Program-made: the position numbers and the translations under genes
Shown: one piece after another, positions 1-5,691 of the stretch
How the letters are laid out: each line of letters begins with the position of its first letter
Numbering within the stretch: the first letter of the stretch is position 1
The notes under the pieces: model-generated
Database searches by the model: none
What the model was told of the DNA's origin: nothing
The model's input: only the letters and a program-made list of their open reading frames with translations
DNA from: Bacteroidia bacterium
GTDB taxonomy: Bacteria; Bacteroidota; Bacteroidia; AKYH767-A; OLB10
DNA length: 5,691 nt
Direction of reading: 5' to 3'
Assembly: GCA_025450095.1 (NCBI GenBank)
Contig: JANWID010000216.1
Coordinates: 1-5,691, forward strand

Positions 1-455
1 ACGGAATTCAGTGTGGAATATTCTGACTGGAATGAACAGGTACTGATGGTTACTGTTCCGGATACCGGTGCAATTACAGAACCAAATGAAGAAGAATTTG
101 TACACTGGTTGGCTGCAGCACCGCAGGATGAACACGCGATAGTACCTGTTACACAACCGGCACTGGCTGTACTGCATAATGCGTCAGCATTATAGTGTAC
201 ATAATAAGTACCGGAGCAGGGAGCAGTGAATTGCAGTGGGGAAATTCCCGCTGCTACAACATTTCCTGCAGGTGTATTAAAACGAACAGTAATATGTAAG
301 TTTGGAAGACTGCCCGTGGCAGTTACCACATAACGGTTACCTGCAACAACGCTGGATACTGAGGAGTATTCAACTGTGAAGGCACACGTAGTCAGTGTGA
401 CAGGAGTCGTACCTGTTGGAGCCACACCAGACCCGAAAGCTGATGCGTTGGTACA
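1..455 (-). repeat. Tandem protein-domain repeat, about 351-base period (second copy incomplete)
   Basis: Copy 1 spans about 455-105 (residues 28-144) and copy 2 starts at 104 and continues past the window edge. The copies align over their first 30 or so residues, with matching CTN, FGS, AP, Cys-x-Phe and EYS positions. At the DNA level most synonymous positions differ, so this is an old domain duplication and not a recent DNA repeat. Further copies beyond the window are likely but not seen. Confidence 0.75.
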
Positions 456-536
456 CTGAGCCACTACCGTTGATACCTGGAGCATGCTGAACGTCATGAA
501 CAGCAGACAGGCAAGTAGTTTGGTTATTATTTTCAT
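1..536 (-). CDS. Cysteine-rich secreted repeat protein, N-terminal part (runs off window)
   Basis: The frame is open from the ATG at 534-536 to the left edge, giving 178 codons with no stop, so the gene is 3'-truncated by the window. Residues 1-26 form a Sec signal peptide (Lys-5/6 region, then LLACLLFMTF, then VSTVVA before Gln27). The mature part starts a domain of about 117 residues (28-144) with Cys at 28, 51, 107, 121, 128, 135 and 138. A second copy begins at Cys145: CTNASAFGS and TTCAF(x)2EYS in copy 1 match CTNSSSFGS and STCSF(x)2EYS in copy 2. Short Cys-bounded beta-rich repeats like this occur in large Bacteroidota surface proteins that often end in a T9SS sorting domain; the end of this protein is not visible, so that fate is inferred. 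It starts 38 bases after the upstream gene and is probably co-transcribed with it. No Shine-Dalgarno is seen; the leader is A-rich. Function unknown. Confidence 0.9.
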   Translation of the reverse strand, partial: MKIITKLLACLLFMTFSMLQVSTVVAQCTNASAFGSGVAPTGTTPVTLTTCAFTVEYSSVSSVVAGNRYVVTATGSLPNLHITVRFNTPAGNVVAAGISPLQFTAPCSGTYYVHYNADALCSTASAGCVTGTIACSSCGAAANQCTNSSSFGSVIAPVSGTVTISTCSFQSEYSTLNS

Positions 537-574
537 AGTAGTTTTTTTTCTTTGTTAAGTAAGTGGATGAGTGT

Positions 575-1354
575 TTAATCTACAACTACAAATTTTCCTG
601 AGGATTCTATTGCCTGTCTTCTTTCAGGAGATAAAGCATTAAACTGAGCACGTGTTAAGGTATAAGAATTCAATTCGGCGTCTTTTTTAGCAGGAGCACT
701 GGAAACTGCCTGAATTTCGCCCGAACCAATAAGATAAGTGGATGGGTTATTCAGAATGTGCATTTGCTTTTCAAAAGAATAAGAACTGAAGCCCGAGGCA
801 GGAATATAAAATATACCTTCCTGTTGGGTTCTCATCTGTTCAGAAGTTGCATTTACCAAATCGGAAATTTTTACACTGTTTAACAATGCAAATTTCTGAT
901 CGGCAGCATCCAGTTTTACAAACTGCTCTCGGGAAATACTTCCAGATTCTTTTATCTGGACCATGATGGCATCACGCTGGCTCATTTGAATCTGTTTTTC
1001 ACGAGCATTGAGCTGTGGTGTTCCCTGATCCGTTGGAGACATTTCCTTCACTTTGGTTTCGAGCAACCCGATTCGCCGGGTAAGGCTGGAAATTTCTTCC
1101 TGGCTCAGGGTATTGGCAGCCTGTCCGGCCTCCAATTCCGCTTTGGCTTTCAGAAGAGATAGCCTGGTATTACTCAGTTCAGGATTTGCCGGATCTGTCT
1201 GAAAACTCTTTAACTCAGCAGCAGCCGGATTCTTTGGCTTCGTTGATTGCATTCCTGTGGCAGGATTTGTTGTTTGCGCCACAGACAATACAATGCTCAT
1301 AAGCACCATTGCAACTGCAAGAGAGCCTACTTTGATTTTGTTAAGTTTCGTCAT
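575..1354 (-). CDS. Secreted protein of unknown function with helical middle and three related C-terminal modules
   Basis: 259 residues from the ATG at 1352-1354, ending in TAA. I chose this start because it begins a clean signal peptide: MTKLNKIK, then a hydrophobic stretch to residue 24, then SVA before Gln27. The frame stays open to an ATG at 1429, but that start would put 25 charged, non-signal residues in front. Residues 43-105 are rich in Ala, Leu, Glu and Lys with heptad-like spacing and may form a coiled coil. The C-terminal half holds three related stretches at about 139-167, 182-210 and 231-258, each with Phe, then Leu or Tyr at +3, Asp or Ser at +4, Gln or Arg at +8, and a hydrophobic end. 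There is no T9SS sorting domain and no lipobox Cys, so it is probably periplasmic or released. It lies 38 bases before the cysteine-rich repeat gene, probably in the same operon. I do not recognise the family. Confidence 0.85.
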   Translation of the reverse strand: MTKLNKIKVGSLAVAMVLMSIVLSVAQTTNPATGMQSTKPKNPAAAELKSFQTDPANPELSNTRLSLLKAKAELEAGQAANTLSQEEISSLTRRIGLLETKVKEMSPTDQGTPQLNAREKQIQMSQRDAIMVQIKESGSISREQFVKLDAADQKFALLNSVKISDLVNATSEQMRTQQEGIFYIPASGFSSYSFEKQMHILNNPSTYLIGSGEIQAVSSAPAKKDAELNSYTLTRAQFNALSPERRQAIESSGKFVVVD

Positions 1355-1384
1355 TTTTTTTGGTTTGAAATTTGAGTTTGGGGA

Positions 1385-1392
1385 GAAATATA
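1385..1392 (-). promoter_or_regulatory. Weak candidate -7 element before the unknown secreted protein gene
   Basis: On the minus strand this reads TATATTTC, seven of eight positions matching the Bacteroidota TAnnTTTG box. It would start transcription roughly 25 bases before the ATG at 1354, which fits that start and not the one at 1429. No TTTG or TTG lies 17-23 bases upstream, and the region is AT-rich, so chance is a real possibility. Confidence 0.22.
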
Positions 1393-1463
1393 TTTTAGTT
1401 CTTTTAATTTTATCCGGACGGCACATCATAATCCCTCTAAAGACAAAGGGTCTATTGAAACCT

Positions 1464-1478
1464 GGGATGCAGTATCCC
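1464..1478 (-). repeat. Small inverted repeat (5-base arms, 5-base loop)
   Basis: GGGAT at 1464-1468 pairs with ATCCC at 1474-1478 around a five-base loop. It is short but GC-containing and lies 20 bases from the longer hairpin at 1499-1521, which makes a structured RNA a fair possibility. A further four-base CCCT/AGGG pair lies at 1434-1451. Confidence 0.4.
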
Positions 1479-1498
1479 GAATGGATTTAAGTAGTACG

Positions 1499-1521
1499 TG
1501 CCGTTATTTCTTGCAACGGCA
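1499..1521 (-). repeat. Perfect 7-base-pair hairpin in the intergenic spacer
   Basis: TGCCGTT (1499-1505) is the exact reverse complement of AACGGCA (1515-1521), with a nine-base loop. It is followed directly by a smaller GGCA/TGCC repeat at 1522-1531. Read on the minus strand it lies about 135 bases after the propeller gene's stop and is not followed by a run of T, so it is not a classical intrinsic terminator. It may terminate weakly or form part of a leader or small RNA. Confidence 0.5.
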
Positions 1522-1655
1522 GGCAAATGCCGGGGATTAGCCGGAAGGGATGGCGTGGTGTAGCATTGTCAGCATGTCAGATTTAGGATGAGTTATTATT
1601 GATTTGAATTGAATTTACAATTTACTCGAATCTTTGCATACTATTTTAGGGACAA

Positions 1656-3356
1656 TCAGTATTTGATTAATTTTCTGATTTCCGTACTTCCGCTTTCCGT
1701 TTGAATATTTATAAAATATATCCCGGGTGCTAGACCGGGAAGGTCAATTTTAAGAGATGGGGCATTGTCGGCACTAAGACTGGAAATTTGCTTACCAGTC
1801 TGATCCATGATGTCAACCTGGCTTAATCCTTCAGTTGCATTAATTTCGATATAATCGTGAATAGGATTTGGTCCTACAGTAATTAATTCATTTTCGTTTT
1901 CTCCGGTAATTCCTGTTCTGGCGGGAGAAGAAATTCCAAGAGCTGAAAGTTGAATAGTTTCCTCTGAATGGTTTGAATAAGTCACGATTTTATCTTGTAA
2001 CATATACACGGTATTGGTAGCTCCGTCCAGTAAAATATCGGTGGCCAGGTAACTTCCGGCATTACTACCCTGAACACCGAGATCAAAATCATACTTGAGT
2101 ACATTAATTCCATTGCTCCGATAGCTTACCGGCTTCAATTTCACAAGCCATGAAGCGCTGAATGGATTTATTGCCTGATCTGTTGCCAGGATCGTTCCTG
2201 CAAGGTATATATTCTTCGCGGATGACACTTCCATTTCCGCAATTGAAACCCCGTTCAGTGAACTATAAGGTGTGCTGGGAATGGGTTCGAAAATACCCCG
2301 GCCGGTTAAAGAACCATAGTCCATTGTAAGGCGTGTTACAATAGCAGTATTCCCGGTAGCAGCTGCAACATACAGGTTGTTGGCGTCAGTTTGTTTCAGC
2401 GTATAGCCAAAATCGTTAGTTGCCTGGTAATCGAAATAATTCACCCATTTGAATTTACCATTTGTTTTGTGATATCCCAATACCATAACATCAGTCAGGT
2501 TTGGTACACCACGATCAGATGATCCGCATATATATACATAATTGTCTGTTGCCAGTATTATTTGCCTTCCCTGATCATCGCGGACAATGGTCCCGCCATT
2601 AAATGTTTTCTTCCATTTCAGAGCTCCTGCTTCGTTAACGGCCGCGGTCAATGAGTTTTTCACACCTGCTATAAAACGATAACCGGTAACAAAAATATCA
2701 TTGTTGCCATCTAATACCATACTGTTTAAAAAATCAGCATCTATATCGAAAGCGTACAATGAAGTTGTTGCAGTCCCGGTTGTTTCGGCAGCAACTATGT
2801 GATAAGTAGATGCACCAGCGTTTACAGCCTGGAGTATTGCGAATACCTTTCCATTGGTTCCAAGTTTCATGTCAATGCCTTTGTCGGTTGTACTTGGATT
2901 ATAAGTCCAGATCCAAAGGCGCTGCATTGTACTGGTATTGTATTTACTGATATTCACATCAAACCCTGATGTTGCATTAAAAGAGTTAAAGCCTATATAT
3001 ATAAATCCACCGGTTCCGTATTCAATTCCAAATGCTCCGCGGTTATCAAAGCCTGAAACCATATGATCGATCACATTAACCACTCTTGAATGGACTAGAC
3101 TTCCTGCATTATCATATTTAAGCAAAACAGTATAATGGTATGTAATTGAAGCGGGCTGGCCCAGTGGATCGATGTCCGAAGTTGCATCAGCCAGAACATA
3201 AATATTTCCGGAAGGATCTTTTACCATTTTCCGGCTTTCATTGGAAAAATTCAGGGAACTGGTATGCATATAATTTGATGACCAGTTTTGATTGAATTGT
3301 GCAGATACTTGATTCAGTGTTAACGCCAGGATAAAAAAGGTAAATAATTTTTTCAT
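1656..3356 (-). CDS. Secreted eight-repeat beta-propeller-like protein with T9SS type A sorting domain
   Basis: 566 residues from the ATG at 3354-3356, ending in TGA. Residues 1-19 are a signal peptide (MKKLFTFF, hydrophobic core, QVSA before Gln20). The body holds eight blade-like repeats of about 50-70 residues, each centred on a strand of the type Gly/Asn-x-Ile/Val-Tyr/Phe-hydrophobic, near residues 52, 119, 171, 221, 274, 328, 383 and 450. This resembles the SBBP-type propeller repeats of Bacteroidota surface proteins. Residues 492-566 form a T9SS type A C-terminal domain: GPNP near the start, IMDQTGK in the middle, LAPGIYFINI and a basic end (RKLIKY). Known biology: T9SS moves such cargo across the outer membrane and the domain is usually cleaved. 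No catalytic residues are apparent, so the ligand and role are unknown. It lies 45 bases after a full-length but interrupted paralogue and probably shares its transcript. Confidence 0.93.
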   Translation of the reverse strand: MKKLFTFFILALTLNQVSAQFNQNWSSNYMHTSSLNFSNESRKMVKDPSGNIYVLADATSDIDPLGQPASITYHYTVLLKYDNAGSLVHSRVVNVIDHMVSGFDNRGAFGIEYGTGGFIYIGFNSFNATSGFDVNISKYNTSTMQRLWIWTYNPSTTDKGIDMKLGTNGKVFAILQAVNAGASTYHIVAAETTGTATTSLYAFDIDADFLNSMVLDGNNDIFVTGYRFIAGVKNSLTAAVNEAGALKWKKTFNGGTIVRDDQGRQIILATDNYVYICGSSDRGVPNLTDVMVLGYHKTNGKFKWVNYFDYQATNDFGYTLKQTDANNLYVAAATGNTAIVTRLTMDYGSLTGRGIFEPIPSTPYSSLNGVSIAEMEVSSAKNIYLAGTILATDQAINPFSASWLVKLKPVSYRSNGINVLKYDFDLGVQGSNAGSYLATDILLDGATNTVYMLQDKIVTYSNHSEETIQLSALGISSPARTGITGENENELITVGPNPIHDYIEINATEGLSQVDIMDQTGKQISSLSADNAPSLKIDLPGLAPGIYFINIQTESGSTEIRKLIKY

Positions 3357-3401
3357 TGTTAGTTGGGTTTTTGTATTAGGTTTAGTTGAATCAGGAAATG
3401 A

Positions 3402-4403
3402 TTACCGGATCACTCTTGCTACAGAGTTTATTCCGGAGGATTCTGTTACTTTAATAAAATAATTTCCATTGGCTGCATCCCTCATATCTACTTTGCCACT
3501 GTTTCCTGTTATTTCTGTTTTACATTCATAGAGTCTTCCGTTAATATCGGTAATCTCTATAGTTGAAATTTCTCCATTTGCTGTAACATATAACACATCA
3601 GTAACAGGAGAAGGCCATGTTTTTATTTTATTGTTTATCGATTCAGGAACAGTAATCCCGGATTGTATCCTGAGAGGGCTTTGCATATCAAAACCGGTAA
3701 TGATTATATTTTCCTGGGCATGCGAGGAATAGGTCTCCGTCATATCTTGGAGAAAATAAACATGTTCATTGTTATGATTGAGACATAAACTTGCGCCTCG
3801 TCTGCTTAAGAAAGGGTCACCCTCAACCGGTATTTCATATTCTACTATTGGCATTCCACGAGTCGAAAAATTATCTTTAATTAAATAACTTCCGGTAAAA
3901 TCAGCAATTCCATCCGATGCTTTTACTGTACCGGTCATGTATATTCCCTTACTGTTTGAAACTTCCATAGCAGCTATGGTAACTCCGTTAATAGAAGAAT
4001 GATTCGCTACCGGTATGGGGCTATATGAAATCCGTCGTATCAGGCCACCGTTTGAGGCACGGTATAAGTCAAGAAATACCGTATTAGAAGCTACCCATGA
4101 AACATAAACATTTGCCAGATCAGGGACGCTAACCAAAACACCACCATCAGAAAGATTATAATTAATAAATTGTTCCCATACTTTTTTTCCTGATGCAGAA
4201 TTTATCTTGAATGTTACAGCATCAACGCCATGTTGTATTGTTCCGACAGAGGTGCCGGTAAGATAAACCATACCGTCAGCTCCGATGGTTATGTGATTTC
4301 CTGAATCATCACCTGAAACAGTACCACAATTATCCGCGCGGCTCCAGCGTATAACGCCACCTGGGGTAAGAGAAGCATATAAAATGCTTTTTACGCCTGA
4401 AAT
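3402..4403 (-). pseudogene. 3' remnant of the interrupted propeller gene, with T9SS sorting domain
   Basis: This part stays open in the same frame for 333 sense codons after the TGA and then ends in TAA. The first in-frame ATG is at 4271 (codon 275), giving a 289-residue product beginning MVYLTGT. That Met is in the middle of the blade 5 strand (neighbour: NYVYICG), so it is not a natural gene start, although a GGAG lies eight bases before it. Such a product would carry the T9SS domain but no signal peptide and so could not be exported. The 44 codons between the TGA and this ATG also match the paralogue (ISGVKS for IAGVKN, DDSGN for DDQGR), showing that the true coding region is continuous. 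Confidence 0.7.
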
Positions 4404-5093
4404 TCAACGGTAACCGGTAACATAAATATTTTCACTGGCATCTAAGGCAATACTATTCAGGTAATCTGGTAATGGAGAAAACGTATATAAGGCTACCGTT
4501 GAAATTCCGGCACCGGTAGCTTTAAGCACTTTGTGACGAACGCTCGGGCCGGAAGAGGATTTGGCAATAGCATATGCATTTCCATTCTGGGTTAATTTCA
4601 TTTGTACTCCAACATCATCAGTTGTAGGATTGAATCTATTGGTCCATTGTAACGTTAGCCCACTGTTATATTTGGCAATATTGACATCATATCCTGTAAT
4701 AGCATCGTGGCTAGTATATCCTACATACACATCTCCGGAACCATCGAGATCCAGGCCGAAACCACTACTTAAATCAAATCCGTTTACCGTATGCGCTCCA
4801 ACATTTATTACTTCCTGTTGAATAAAACTTCCACCGCTGTTATATTTTGTAAGAACAGTATAATGGAAAATGTTTCCGGTAGTATTTCCCTGCAAATCCA
4901 GGTTTGACGTTACATCCTGCAAAGCATAGATATCACCCGACAAAGGGTCCGATACAATTTTACGGGCTTCATTCGAAAAATCGTTGGCTGAAGTATGCTG
5001 GTAGCTTGTTGCCCAGTCAATATTGAATTGCCCGTAGGAAATTGCGGAATCGAAGAGTATCAGTGCAACCAAAAGAGTATTTGTTTTTTTCAT
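4404..5093 (-). CDS. 5' part of the interrupted propeller gene (229 codons before the TGA)
   Basis: This is the piece that would be translated if the TGA is read as a stop. Residues 1-21 are a signal peptide (MKKTNTLLVALILF, then ISYG before Gln22). The rest covers blades 1 to 3 and the first strand of blade 4, ending VTGYR. It matches residues 1-227 of the downstream paralogue nearly without gaps, for example QFNxxWxxxYxHTSxxxFSNExRK. Lacking the C-terminal domain, this product would reach the periplasm but could not use the T9SS, and a half propeller is unlikely to fold. It is probably a fragment and not an independent gene. No Shine-Dalgarno precedes the start; the candidate promoter box lies about 80 bases upstream. 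Confidence 0.6.
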   Translation of the reverse strand: MKKTNTLLVALILFDSAISYGQFNIDWATSYQHTSANDFSNEARKIVSDPLSGDIYALQDVTSNLDLQGNTTGNIFHYTVLTKYNSGGSFIQQEVINVGAHTVNGFDLSSGFGLDLDGSGDVYVGYTSHDAITGYDVNIAKYNSGLTLQWTNRFNPTTDDVGVQMKLTQNGNAYAIAKSSSGPSVRHKVLKATGAGISTVALYTFSPLPDYLNSIALDASENIYVTGYR

Positions 5094-5111
5094 GCTAGAT
5101 ATGTGGTTACT

Positions 5112-5156
5112 ATCAATTTATTGATTATCAATTAAATCAGGATGCAATGAATTGAT
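5112..5156 (-). repeat. Alternating ATCAAT/ATTGAT hexamers in the predicted leader
   Basis: On the plus strand ATCAAT occurs at 5112-5117 and 5127-5132, and its reverse complement ATTGAT at 5120-5125 and 5151-5156. The first pair forms a hairpin with a two-base loop, and the second and third form a palindrome around one base, so two mutually exclusive hairpins share the middle arm. The array lies between the candidate -7 box and the start codon. It could be a regulator-binding site or an RNA switch-like leader, but AT-rich DNA produces such patterns fairly easily. Confidence 0.35.
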
Positions 5157-5172
5157 TCGATCCTGTAATTAA

Positions 5173-5180
5173 CAAATATA
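5173..5180 (-). promoter_or_regulatory. Candidate -7 promoter element (TATATTTG) for the propeller operon
   Basis: On the minus strand this is an exact match to the Bacteroidota primary sigma factor -7 consensus TAnnTTTG, and the only exact match I found on that strand between the start codon and the right edge. Transcription would begin near 5166, leaving a leader of about 70 bases before the ATG at 5093. The usual TTTG or TTG about 17-23 bases further upstream is absent, so the element is good but the promoter is incomplete. Confidence 0.5.
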
Positions 5181-5418
5181 AACCGGGCATGAATTTTTTT
5201 TAATGTTATTTGATAAGCAAGCTGTTAGCTAATGCGAATGAACCGTTTGAATGGGTTAATTCCCGTTATTTAACAGGCTTTAAGTGAATTCCAGGTTAGT
5301 AGTGTGCGTTAAAAGATGTAGAATATGGGGATTCTTAACCTTTTGTAATAGCAAGGTAAGATTCTTTTAAATCATACACAATCCTGACGCTCATCATTTT
5401 TTTAACAAAATAATGCTG

Positions 5419-5463
5419 TTTTGTCGATAAAATGCTACAAAGTGTTGAATATTAGCGACAAAA
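5419..5463. repeat. 8-base inverted repeat with 29-base spacer
   Basis: TTTTGTCG (5419-5426) is exactly reverse-complementary to CGACAAAA (5456-5463). It lies about 240 bases upstream of the candidate promoter. The wide spacing is more like a pair of protein-binding half-sites than a stable hairpin. No function can be assigned. Confidence 0.35.
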
Positions 5464-5498
5464 ATTATCCAAATGCAAGATGAAGACACTCTGAATTA

Positions 5499-5516
5499 TT
5501 TCAAATTTCTTTGAAA
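5499..5516. repeat. AT-rich hairpin, 7-base stem and 4-base loop
   Basis: TTTCAAA (5499-5505) pairs with TTTGAAA (5510-5516) around TTTC. The stem is perfect but nearly all A-T pairs, so the structure would be weak and could arise by chance in this AT-rich spacer. Confidence 0.3.
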
Positions 5517-5590
5517 AATCCAACAATAATTTTAAAATTCTGACATTTTCGATCTTCAAAAAATCAATAAAAGGTAGTAGTATTATTATT

Positions 5591-5617
5591 AAAGAAACTC
5601 TTCAAGTGGGTTTCTTT
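5591..5617. terminator. Terminator-like hairpin in the upstream spacer
   Basis: AAAGAAAC (5591-5598) pairs perfectly with GTTTCTTT (5610-5617); a G-T and a C-G pair can extend the stem to ten, leaving a seven-base loop. A-rich 5' and T-rich 3' arms are typical of intrinsic terminators, which in Bacteroidota often hold the T-run inside the stem. Neither side has a separate long T-run, and no gene ending here is visible. Most likely it ends a transcript arriving from the right, insulating the propeller operon. Confidence 0.4.
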
Positions 5618-5691
5618 CGTTGTGATATAGAAATTGATGTCGTATCATTGCGCTCTTATTTTTTAAAAATAGTACATGCTTGAAATTAAAA

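Larger units (their letters stand above)
1355..1655 (-). other. 301-base spacer with GC-rich hairpin cluster
   Basis: This separates the stop of the intact propeller gene (1656) from the start of the next gene (1354). I see no gene in it. The part next to the propeller gene (about 1580-1655) is plain AT-rich DNA without a terminator hairpin close to the stop. The middle (about 1460-1550) is more GC-rich and carries several short perfect inverted repeats. The last part is the A-rich leader of the next gene with a weak -7-like box. An imperfect tandem repeat (AGCATTGTC then AGCATGTC, 1562-1578) precedes the hairpins. The cluster could be a transcription terminator region, an RNA leader or a small RNA; the sequence does not decide. 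Confidence 0.5.
3402..5093 (-). pseudogene. Paralogous propeller-like T9SS cargo gene with one in-frame TGA
   Basis: Read from the ATG at 5091-5093 to the TAA at 3402-3404, this is one frame of 564 codons interrupted only by TGA at codon 230 (4404-4406). It aligns along its whole length with the 566-residue downstream neighbour, including the signal peptide, all eight blade repeats (the TGA sits in blade 4, right after VTGYR), the SINGVTIAAMEVS stretch (neighbour: SLNGVSIAEMEVS) and a T9SS type A domain in the last 74 residues (WPSPVTD, ITDINGR, GNYFIKV, ARVIR). The aligned position in the neighbour is Phe228. The two proteins are clearly diverged, so the duplication is old, yet no frameshift or second stop has built up. 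This suggests a very recent nonsense mutation, a base-call error or recoding. TGA ends the neighbour gene at a normal domain end, so TGA is a true stop in this genome. Confidence 0.8.
5094..5691. other. 598-base AT-rich non-coding region upstream of the propeller operon
   Basis: I find no convincing gene on either strand. The left part (5094-5180) is the predicted leader and promoter of the operon. Further right are a spaced inverted repeat (5419-5463), an AT-rich hairpin (5499-5516), a 12-base AT palindrome (5528-5539) and a terminator-like hairpin (5591-5617). The rest shows nothing I can name. A minus-strand frame is open from the right edge to a TAA at 5589-5591, but its 33 codons look non-coding. 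Confidence 0.6.

Noticed and set aside
13..195. Plus-strand open frame of 60 codons.
   Set aside because: It lies entirely opposite the cysteine-rich repeat gene, which has a signal peptide and matching repeats; the plus-strand frame has no recognisable features.
1257..1490. Plus-strand open frame of 77 codons with hydrophobic segments.
   Set aside because: It mostly lies opposite the 5' end of the unknown secreted protein gene; its hydrophobic look comes from the complementary signal-peptide region.
4373..4389. A 6-base-pair hairpin (AAGCAT/ATGCTT) starting 15 bases downstream of the in-frame TGA, considered as a bacterial SECIS element for selenocysteine.
   Set aside because: The loop (TTTAT on the coding strand) lacks the G expected in a bSECIS loop. 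The protein is not a redox enzyme, and the aligned residue in the paralogue is Phe, not Cys. The match is better explained by chance in an AT-rich codon run.
4561..4821. Plus-strand open frame of 86 codons.
   Set aside because: It lies opposite the conserved 5' half of the propeller gene, whose reading frame is confirmed by its paralogue.
5528..5539. Perfect 12-base palindrome AATTTTAAAATT.
   Set aside because: It is made only of A and T in a very AT-rich spacer, so it is expected by chance.
5589..5690. Minus-strand frame open from the right edge to a TAA, 33 codons, possibly the end of a gene outside the window.
   Set aside because: The length is within chance for an open frame, the residues show no recognisable motif, and the terminator-like hairpin would overlap its last codons. 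A longer contig could overturn this.
5094..5691. Search for CRISPR repeats, tRNA, rRNA, insertion-sequence ends or attachment sites in the long spacer.
   Set aside because: No regularly spaced direct repeats, cloverleaf, terminal inverted repeats with target duplication, or transposase frame were seen.

Overview
The window looks like a chromosomal stretch from a member of the Bacteroidota. The evidence is indirect but consistent. Every credible gene encodes a secreted protein with an N-terminal Sec signal peptide. Two of them end in the roughly 75-residue sorting domain used by the type IX secretion system (T9SS, type A), which is essentially confined to this phylum. The start codons have A-rich leaders without convincing Shine-Dalgarno sequences, and one perfect TAnnTTTG box of the Bacteroidota -7 type is present. 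The order or genus cannot be told from the sequence alone.

All genes lie on the minus strand, so transcription runs from right to left. From right to left the layout is: (1) about 600 bases of AT-rich non-coding DNA (5094-5691) with inverted repeats, a terminator-like hairpin and a candidate promoter; (2) a 564-codon gene (5093-3402) for an eight-repeat beta-propeller-like T9SS cargo, interrupted by one in-frame TGA at codon 230; (3) after 45 bases, its intact 566-residue paralogue (3356-1656); (4) a 301-base spacer containing a small cluster of GC-rich hairpins; (5) a 259-residue secreted protein of unknown function (1354-575) with a helical middle and three related C-terminal modules; (6) after 38 bases, the start of a cysteine-rich secreted repeat protein (536 to beyond base 1), which has no stop codon in the window.

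Genes 2 and 3 probably form one transcription unit, and genes 5 and 6 a second one. None has a recognisable enzymatic motif. The theme is export of surface or extracellular repeat proteins, plausibly for adhesion, matrix or surface-layer roles, but no specific function can be assigned.

I did not find a clear new defence, mobile or RNA-based system. The points most worth a second look are the lone in-frame TGA in an otherwise intact paralogue, the threefold module in the unknown secreted protein, the hairpin cluster before that gene, and the ATCAAT/ATTGAT array in the predicted leader of the first operon.
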